This document shows positions 26,158-31,890 of a stretch of 64,000 nt of DNA, in pieces. Each line of letters begins with the position of its first letter. Position 1 is the first letter of the stretch. The notes under the pieces were generated by a model. That model saw only the letters and a list, made by a program, of their open reading frames with translations, had not been told where the DNA came from and ran no database searches. Location: positions 62,001 through 126,000 of the forward strand of contig JANQMC010000082.1 of NCBI GenBank assembly GCA_028280305.1, given 5' to 3'. The DNA is from Pelagibius sp. (lineage in GTDB: Bacteria > Pseudomonadota > Alphaproteobacteria > Kiloniellales > Kiloniellaceae). The translations under genes were made by a program, and so were the position numbers.

Positions 26158-26858
26158 CCCGAAAAGCCATGATCATACCGCGCCGGAAACTGCTGAAGCT
26201 GGGGGCGGCCGCCGGGCTGGCGGCGGCCGGCGGACTTGTTACGGCGCCTGCCGTACAAGCACAGAATCAGGCCCCCCAGAGCCAAAAGCCCTTGGGCGCG
26301 CTTTCGCCGGATCAGGTTTCGGCCCTGTCGCGGGTCGAACGTTTTCTGAACGACATCAGCACCATGGAGGCGCGCTTCGTGCAGACCTCCAGCAACGGCG
26401 GCTATGCCGAAGGTGCGGTTTTCGTCGACCGGCCGGGCCAGATGCGGTTCGACTACGACCCGCCGACCCCGGTGCTGCTGATCGCAAACGGGCTGACACT
26501 GCTCTACTACGACAAGGAACTGAAAGAGGCGACCTTCCTGCCGCTTTGGGAAACCCCGCTGTGGTTCCTGATCCGCGAGGAAGTGCGTTTCGACGACAAC
26601 GTCGATATCGTCGGCATCGAAGAGGCGCTGGGTACCCTGAGGGTGTCGCTGCGCGATCCCGACACGCCCGACGGCGGCGCCGTCACCCTGGTCTTCACCG
26701 ACCGGCCGCTGACCCTGCGCAAGTGGGAGCTGACCGACCCCCAGGGCATCGAGACCCAGGTCTCCCTCGTCAATCCCGTTTACGGCGGGGTAATCGACGG
26801 CGACCTCTTCAAGTACGGCGACCTGGAAGTCCACAACAAGCGCGGCCGCGACCGCTGA
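26154..26858 (+). CDS. lolA: Outer-membrane lipoprotein carrier protein LolA
   Basis: The 234-residue protein has a signal sequence with a twin arginine (PRRKLLKLGAAAGLAAAGG), then the LolA beta-sheet core: VERFLNDISTMEARFVQTSSNGG, GAVFVDRPGQMRFDYDPPTP, and LLIANGLTLLYYDKELKEATFLPL. LolA takes lipoproteins from LolCDE and carries them across the periplasm. The ATG overlaps the ftsK stop, so the two are translationally coupled, as in many alphaproteobacteria. The RRKLLKL motif would fit Tat rather than Sec export, which is uncommon for LolA. Confidence 0.93.
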   Translation: MTRKAMIIPRRKLLKLGAAAGLAAAGGLVTAPAVQAQNQAPQSQKPLGALSPDQVSALSRVERFLNDISTMEARFVQTSSNGGYAEGAVFVDRPGQMRFDYDPPTPVLLIANGLTLLYYDKELKEATFLPLWETPLWFLIREEVRFDDNVDIVGIEEALGTLRVSLRDPDTPDGGAVTLVFTDRPLTLRKWELTDPQGIETQVSLVNPVYGGVIDGDLFKYGDLEVHNKRGRDR

Positions 26859-26911
26859 CGGACCGCAATGGCGGCCTGGCGGCCCGAGCATCCATGCCCG
26901 GACCGCCGCTG

Positions 26912-27049
26912 GAGCGGATCATGTTTAGACGGAAACACTTTGGTGTTTGCGTCTGGACATGTGAATCCGCTCTACACTTAGGATTAGAGCAGATTCACCG
27001 GGTTTGATGGATCGCTCAAGCGATTCCATCCAACCCGGATCTGCTCTAG
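26912..27049. repeat. Interspersed palindromic repeat, modules A (variant) and B (copy 3)
   Basis: Module A here reads GAGCGGATCATGTTTAGACGGAAACACTTTGGTGTTTGCGTC...GTGAATCCGCTC (26912-26974). The sequence differs from the other copies on both sides of the stem, so pairing is kept: GAGCGGAT/ATCCGCTC instead of GATCGGAT/ATCCGATC, and AAACAC/GTGTTT instead of AACCAC/GTGGTT. Module B (26985-27049) is the usual TAGAGCAGATTCACCGGG...CCCGGATCTGCTCTAG. Confidence 0.9.
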
Positions 27050-27052
27050 GGC

Positions 27053-27493
27053 TTACCAGTTGAAGAACCGACGATTGTTGTTCTCTTTGGACTCATCGAC
27101 CTTCTTCTGAACGTCGGCGATCACCCGGATGCGGGTACCCGTCGGCACGTCCTTGCAGTACTTGATGGTGTGCCCGGACACGGCGCCCGGGGCCAGGGGC
27201 GGCACGGCCATGTAGGTGCCGCAGCCAACATTGTTGTCGTGGGTGGCGAGACCCGTCGACTTGCCGGCGGCGACCGGCCCGATGTTCTTGTAGACAATGT
27301 AGATCCGGCCCACACCGCCAGGATAATCGGGACCGCGTACGGCCTGAACAACGACGAGATCCGGCTTGGCCTTATGAGGTTCCACCTTCAGGGTCGGCGC
27401 GGTCGGCTGAGAGGGCTTGGCCCGCTCGGCAACGGCGGACTGAGTGGCCCCGAGGGCCAGGGCGGCGATAAGCGCATAGGCAAAGGTTTTCAT
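27053..27493 (-). CDS. Secreted CARDB-domain-like protein
   Basis: The 146-residue product has a signal peptide (MKTFAYALIAALALGATQSAVA), a Pro/Lys-rich linker and a single immunoglobulin-like domain, PDLVVVQAVRG...VYKNIGPVAAGKSTG, ending RVIADVQKKVDESKENNNRR. The 'aDpxxxVxEsxExNN' ending is the hallmark of CARDB (cell-adhesion-related) beta-sandwich domains. Two cysteines in VGCGTYMAV and KYCKD may form a disulfide. GGGGAG lies seven bases before the ATG at 27493; the upstream in-frame extension is rejected. The role is unknown, probably periplasmic or extracellular binding. Confidence 0.75.
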   Translation of the reverse strand: MKTFAYALIAALALGATQSAVAERAKPSQPTAPTLKVEPHKAKPDLVVVQAVRGPDYPGGVGRIYIVYKNIGPVAAGKSTGLATHDNNVGCGTYMAVPPLAPGAVSGHTIKYCKDVPTGTRIRVIADVQKKVDESKENNNRRFFNW

Positions 27494-27661
27494 TTTAAAC
27501 TCCCCAAGAGTTTGTTGAATGAATGCGGCGTGACTCGGTCGGAATTGACCGTTCGTGCTTGTGTCGGGGAGTTCTCGGCCGCGGTTCAAACCAAGGCGGC
27601 GGGCTATACTTTTGAGTTAGCCTTTCGACTTTCGGGGTAGCGGCTGGGGCAGGTTGGAATA

Positions 27662-28501
27662 TCAGCCCTCAGGCAGGTTCTTGCGGCCGGAAGCCGCAGC
27701 CGCCGGCGCAGCGCGCAGCGGATGTAGCAGCAGTGCCGGCAGGGATTCCTCATCGCGGCCTTCGACACCGATGGGCATGGCAAGATCGCGCGGCGTCAGG
27801 CTGCGGCTGGCGAAGAGACGGTCCCAGAAACTGAACAGCGTGCCGTAGTTGGAGTCCGTGTCGCGGCGCCGGGCGTGATGATGCACCCAGTGGAGCGAAG
27901 GTGTGATGATCAGCTTCGCCAGGGCGTTTTCGAGCCCGGCCGGCAGGCGCAGGTTGGAGTGGTGGAAGATCGCCGCGATCAGCACCAGGGCCTCGAAGAC
28001 CAGCACCGAGGAAAAAGGGAAGCCGAGCGCCAGGACCACCGCCGCCCGGGCAAGCGCCGAGAGCAGCACCTCGCCGAAATGGAAGCGCAGGGCCGAGGTG
28101 GTATCGAGGAAACGGTCGAGATGGTGGACCTCGTGAAAGCGCCAGAGAAACGGCAGTTCGTGATTCGCGCGGTGCCACCAGTAGATCAGCAGATCGAGCA
28201 GCAGAATGTCGAGGGCGAGGCCCGGCAACCCCTGCCACCAGGCCGGCCGCCAGTCAAGAGCATGGCTGGCGGCCCAGAAGGTGAGCGGCAGCACGACGAG
28301 CGGTGAGAGCGCGGCATTCATCAGCCAGAGGCTGAGGTTGCGGGCAACGCGCCACCAGCCGCCCCTTGGGTTATGTTCCTGAGGGTCTCCCGCAACCGGC
28401 GGCGGGGCCGCGGGGCGGAGGCGTTCGGCAGCGAAAAACAGCAGGATCCAGAACCCCACCGCCGCCGTCTTCCAGCCCAGAAGGAAATCCAGCTCAACCA
28501 T
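27662..28501 (-). CDS. Sterol desaturase / fatty-acid hydroxylase-family membrane protein
   Basis: The 279-residue protein has about four membrane helices and the eight-histidine di-iron motif set of the ERG3/FAH superfamily: HRANHELPFLWRFHEVHHLD, HHSNLRLP and HWVHHHARRRDTDSNYG. Such integral-membrane enzymes hydroxylate or desaturate lipids with O2. The substrate is unknown; a fatty-acid, hopanoid or carotenoid target is possible. A second start 13 codons upstream (28540) exists; 28501 directly precedes the first hydrophobic segment. It is divergent from the amidotransferase at 28624. Confidence 0.88.
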   Translation of the reverse strand: MVELDFLLGWKTAAVGFWILLFFAAERLRPAAPPPVAGDPQEHNPRGGWWRVARNLSLWLMNAALSPLVVLPLTFWAASHALDWRPAWWQGLPGLALDILLLDLLIYWWHRANHELPFLWRFHEVHHLDRFLDTTSALRFHFGEVLLSALARAAVVLALGFPFSSVLVFEALVLIAAIFHHSNLRLPAGLENALAKLIITPSLHWVHHHARRRDTDSNYGTLFSFWDRLFASRSLTPRDLAMPIGVEGRDEESLPALLLHPLRAAPAAAASGRKNLPEG

Positions 28502-28623
28502 GATCACCGCTGATATGGCAGGCGCGGCGGGACACGGCAAGTCACGCCGCCGCGAGGGCCAGCGGCCGGAAGCCCAGCGCAGAGCCCTTGTCAGCCGCGC
28601 GGCGCGGGCGTACCTAGAAAGGC

Positions 28624-29433
28624 ATGAACGAGATGTCGAACTTCCCGGAAACAGCCCTGGTCGCCGTGCCGGCCTGTCTGCGCAATGTCGACGGCCAGCC
28701 CTTTCATACTGTAGGCGACAAGTATGTGCGGGCCCTGGCAGTCTGCGCCGGGGCGACGCCGCTGATGATCCCGGCGCTGGGCGAGGACCTCTTGGCCCTG
28801 CGGGGCCTGCTGGCCCGGCTCGACGGGGTGATGATGACCGGCAGCCCCTCCAACGTGCATCCGGACCACTACGGCCAGCCCGAAACCCCGGAGGCCGAGC
28901 CCTTTGACCGGGCGCGCGATGCCACCAGTCTGGCGCTGATCCGGCTGGCGCTGGAGGAGGGCGTGCCCTTTCTGGCCATCTGCCGCGGCTTCCAGGAACT
29001 GAACGTGGCCCTGGGCGGCAGCCTGCACCCCCGCGTGCACGAGATCGAAGGGCGCATGGACCATCGCCGCCCGCAGCATCCCGAGCTCGATGTGCAGTAC
29101 GGGCCCAGGCATCCGGTGCGCCTGCGCCCCGGCGGCCCCCTGGCGGCCATGGCGGGGGCGGAAACGCTGACGGTGAATTCGCTGCACTGGCAGGCGCTGG
29201 ACCGGGTTGCCGCGGGCCTGACCGAAGAGGCCTGGGCCGAGGACGGCACGGTGGAGGCGGTCAGCGTGAACAGCGCGCGCGACTTTGCCCTGGGGGTTCA
29301 GTGGCACCCGGAATACAAAGCCTGGGAAGACCCCTTCTCCAGTCGGCTCTTCGCCGACTTCGGCGCGGCGGTTCAAGCCCGCGCGGCGCGGAGAAAATCC
29401 GCCGAAAACCCGCCGCTGAGCGCCGTCACCTGA
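28624..29433 (+). CDS. Class I glutamine amidotransferase-like hydrolase (peptidase C26, PuuD-like)
   Basis: The 269-residue protein is a single-domain peptidase C26 member. It has the oxyanion segment DGVMMTGSPSNVHPDHYG, the nucleophile elbow AICRGFQELN and the GVQWHPEY His/Glu of the catalytic triad. PuuD and its relatives hydrolyse gamma-glutamyl-gamma-aminobutyrate in polyamine breakdown, but related members act on other gamma-glutamyl amides, and no put-pathway genes are near. The gene stands alone. Confidence 0.9.
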   Translation: MNEMSNFPETALVAVPACLRNVDGQPFHTVGDKYVRALAVCAGATPLMIPALGEDLLALRGLLARLDGVMMTGSPSNVHPDHYGQPETPEAEPFDRARDATSLALIRLALEEGVPFLAICRGFQELNVALGGSLHPRVHEIEGRMDHRRPQHPELDVQYGPRHPVRLRPGGPLAAMAGAETLTVNSLHWQALDRVAAGLTEEAWAEDGTVEAVSVNSARDFALGVQWHPEYKAWEDPFSSRLFADFGAAVQARAARRKSAENPPLSAVT

Positions 29434-29599
29434 ATACAGCGGTAAGCCCAGCGCCACCGGTCTCTGATCCAAATCGTTGAAATTCAACGACCTAAGGTCC
29501 AGCACCGAGGACGGGAATCCAGCCCCGGCAAACAATCGTACGGCGCACGCAGATGTGAGATTGCAATGCCGGCGATCGATCCTAAATTAAGTGTTAACA

Positions 29600-29718
29600 G
29601 CCGGTGCCGCAAAGGCGTGCCGGCAAACTGCGGAAGAATGCATTCCCCTGCCTTTCTTCCGCTTCTCCGCGGAGAAACGGAACGCCCGGATCCCCCCCGA
29701 CCGGGCGTTCCTTCTTCT
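29600..29718 (+). ncRNA. Candidate structured RNA with terminator-like 3' hairpin
   Basis: Four hairpins follow in tandem in the 470-bp gap: GCCGGTGCC.../...GGCGTGCCGGC (29600-29624), GCGGAAGA/TCTTCCGC (29630-29637, 29655-29662), the palindrome TTCTCCGCGGAGAA (29663-29676), and GGAACGCCCGG/CCGGGCGTTCC (29679-29689, 29701-29711) followed by TTCTTCT. No plus-strand ORF ends there. The dense pairing and the last stem suggest a small RNA or a leader with attenuator upstream of xthA. No known RNA family was recognised. Confidence 0.45.
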
Positions 29719-29905
29719 CCAGCCCCCACTTCCAGACTCAAACTGTCAGGAGAGTTGCGTCCCGGGACGCGGCGCACTTGAAACCCTCCGCCAGGGCGCG
29801 ATAGCTTCGCGGCAACGCCATCCGCTTTCGTTTCACGTCCGAAACGATCAACTTTTTCCGTTTCGACTGCGGAACGACATCCCTCCCTGCCACTTTGGAG
29901 CGCCC

Positions 29906-30697
29906 ATGCCCCTCAGGATCGCCACCTGGAACGTCAACTCCCTGCGCCAAAGGATCGACCACCTGGCGCGCTTTGCCCAGGAACACGAACCGGACGTCAT
30001 CTGCCTGCAGGAGATCAAGATGACGACCGAGAGTTTTCCCGCGGAAACCCTGGCGGAAATGGGCTATCCGCATCACCAGGTGCACGGCCAGAAGGGCTAT
30101 AACGGGGTGGCCATCATCTCGCGCCGGCGCTTCAGCAAACCGGACAGGCGGGTCTGGTGCGGACGCGACGACTGCCGCCACGTGGCGGTCACCGTCGGCG
30201 GTGTGGAGCTGCACAACTTCTACGTCCCGGCCGGCGGCGATGTTCCGGACCCGGAACAAAACGACAAATTCGCCCACAAGCTCCAGTTCCTCACGGAGAT
30301 GGCCAAGTGGGCCCGCAAAGATAAGCTGGCGGACCGCAAGGCGGTGCTGGTCGGCGATCTGAATGTCGCGCCGCTGGAAAACGATGTGTGGAATCACAAG
30401 CGCTTACGGCGCAGCGTCGGCCATACGCCGGTGGAGGCCGAACACATGGCCAAGCTCTGGGCCGCCGGCGGCCTGATCGACGCGCCGCGCCATTTCATTC
30501 CGGAGCCGGAACAGCTCTTCACCTGGTGGGGATACCGCTTTCCTCAGGCTTTCGCCAAGAACTACGGCTGGCGCCTGGACCATGTTCTGGTCACCGAAGC
30601 CCTGCGTAAGCGTATGAAAAACCTCACCATCGCCCGCGAAACGCGGACCTGGGAAAAGCCTTCGGACCATGTGCCGGTCGTTTTGGCCCTGAAATGA
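29906..30697 (+). CDS. xthA: Exodeoxyribonuclease III / AP endonuclease
   Basis: The 263-residue protein has the full EEP-superfamily motif set: RIATWNVNSLRQRIDH, CLQEIKM (metal-binding Glu), GYNGVAIISR, VGDLNVAP (catalytic Asp/Asn) and the terminal WEKPSDHVPV (catalytic His). XthA removes 3' blocks and incises abasic sites in base-excision repair. The start 29906 is at the conserved motif; the open frame upstream (from 29591) runs through the hairpin region and is not coding. In many alphaproteobacteria xth follows lolA directly; here three genes lie between. Confidence 0.94.
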   Translation: MPLRIATWNVNSLRQRIDHLARFAQEHEPDVICLQEIKMTTESFPAETLAEMGYPHHQVHGQKGYNGVAIISRRRFSKPDRRVWCGRDDCRHVAVTVGGVELHNFYVPAGGDVPDPEQNDKFAHKLQFLTEMAKWARKDKLADRKAVLVGDLNVAPLENDVWNHKRLRRSVGHTPVEAEHMAKLWAAGGLIDAPRHFIPEPEQLFTWWGYRFPQAFAKNYGWRLDHVLVTEALRKRMKNLTIARETRTWEKPSDHVPVVLALK

Positions 30698-30846
30698 ATT
30701 TTTCCGCCCTAAGGGTTGCTTTGGGGGGTCCATGAGGTCGTTCGCAGAGTCTTGCCGGTCGGTTAGCCAGCGCAGGAGGCTCCGTTATCTTCCCGCTGAC
30801 GCGGGAGGGGAAGGCAAGAGGACGGGAGCGAGCGCCCGAACGCGGC

Positions 30847-31335
30847 TCAGCCCTTGCGGTAGAGGTGGTAGCGGCCGGGGCGGACCTCCGGCGGCAAGGC
30901 CAGGGCCTCGGCCCCGGGCCAGCCGACATCCTGATCCGACGCCACCACACCACCGGGGGCGAGCAGCAGCGGCAGACGTGCGGCGACAAAGGCCGAGACC
31001 TTGGCGTCACGGTCGGCCCGGCCGCTGCCCAGATCGGCATGAACCAGCGCGACTTGACCGCTAAACCGCCCGACGGCGGCCTCCAGGGTGTCTTCCAGGT
31101 TCCCCTCGAAGAGGTGCTCGGCATCGGGGATGCAGTCAGGATGGGCAGCAACCTTGCGCTCGAAGACGAAGATGTCCCGCCCCTGGCAGCCCTCGCGCAG
31201 GTGGTCGTAGGTCCGTCCGTTGCCCAGACCCAGTTCGAAAACCGGTCCCGGCAGGCCCTGCACCAGGGCAATGGCTTCGTCGATACAGGCGCGTTGCGCC
31301 TGGACGCGGCGAATGAAGCTGTCGAGGCGACTCAT
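30847..31335 (-). CDS. S-adenosylmethionine methyltransferase (Methyltransf_17-like)
   Basis: The 162-residue product has the SAM-binding GPVFELGLGNGRTYDHLRE (motif I, residues about 30-48), an acidic FVFERKV (motif II), and ALVHADLGSG. It matches the short family of predicted SAM methyltransferases common in Rhizobiales and Rhodospirillales, usually single-domain, with no known substrate. It sits 43 bases upstream of, and in the same direction as, the cyclic-nucleotide-binding gene's start, but reads after it, so ABC, CNB and methyltransferase genes may form one minus-strand run. Confidence 0.8.
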   Translation of the reverse strand: MSRLDSFIRRVQAQRACIDEAIALVQGLPGPVFELGLGNGRTYDHLREGCQGRDIFVFERKVAAHPDCIPDAEHLFEGNLEDTLEAAVGRFSGQVALVHADLGSGRADRDAKVSAFVAARLPLLLAPGGVVASDQDVGWPGAEALALPPEVRPGRYHLYRKG

Positions 31336-31378
31336 GGCGGCGCGCTCCGATAAACAAAAACAAGGTTCATATATAGGG

Positions 31379-31828
31379 TCAGCCGGCGGCCCGCGCCTCG
31401 CGCAACTGGTTGGTGGTCTGTTCCAGCCGGTGTGCGAGAACCCGCATCACCTCGACCCCCATCTCCGGAAAATCCATGATCATGCGAAAGAACAGATCCT
31501 TGGTGATCCTCAGGGTCGCCAGTTCGGTCGCCGCCTGCACCGTCGCCGTGCGGGGGATATCGCAGAGAATGGCGATTTCGCCGATGATTTCGTTGTCGGA
31601 GAGCTGGGCGACCCGCAGGGGACCATCGGCGGCGTCCACCAGGATGTCCGCGGTGCCTTCCAGAACGATATAGGCGGCATCCCCCATTTCGCCCTGGGCG
31701 AAGAGCGTCTGCCCGGATTTGTAGATCAGGCGCTCGCTGGCAAAGGCCATGAGTTTCAGCTTGGCCGGTTCGATCTGCGAAAAGATCGGAATACGCCGCA
31801 GGATCTCCACTTCTTGATCGATACTCAT
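31379..31828 (-). CDS. Single-domain cyclic-nucleotide-binding (CNB) protein
   Basis: The 149-residue protein is one CNB beta-roll: LRRIPIFSQIEPAKLKLMAFASE, YKSGQTLFAQGEMGDAAYIVLEGTADILVD and the phosphate-binding-cassette region GEIAILCDIPRTATVQAATE. The usual Arg of the cassette (R-x-A-T) is present. There is no DNA-binding HTH as in CRP and no enzymatic domain, so it should act by protein-protein contact. It lies 62 bp after the ABC exporter gene in the same direction. The nearest second-messenger gene in the window is a class III nucleotide cyclase at 46112. Confidence 0.88.
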   Translation of the reverse strand: MSIDQEVEILRRIPIFSQIEPAKLKLMAFASERLIYKSGQTLFAQGEMGDAAYIVLEGTADILVDAADGPLRVAQLSDNEIIGEIAILCDIPRTATVQAATELATLRITKDLFFRMIMDFPEMGVEVMRVLAHRLEQTTNQLREARAAG

Positions 31829-31890
31829 GCCCCGCTTCCTCGCTCCTCTATGTGTCTGGCGCGGGCTCGCTCCCCGCGTCTTCTTGGCGG

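Noticed and set aside
29591-29905. In-frame extension of xthA upstream to 29591
   Set aside because: It crosses four hairpins and a terminator-like stem and lacks homology to XthA N-termini.
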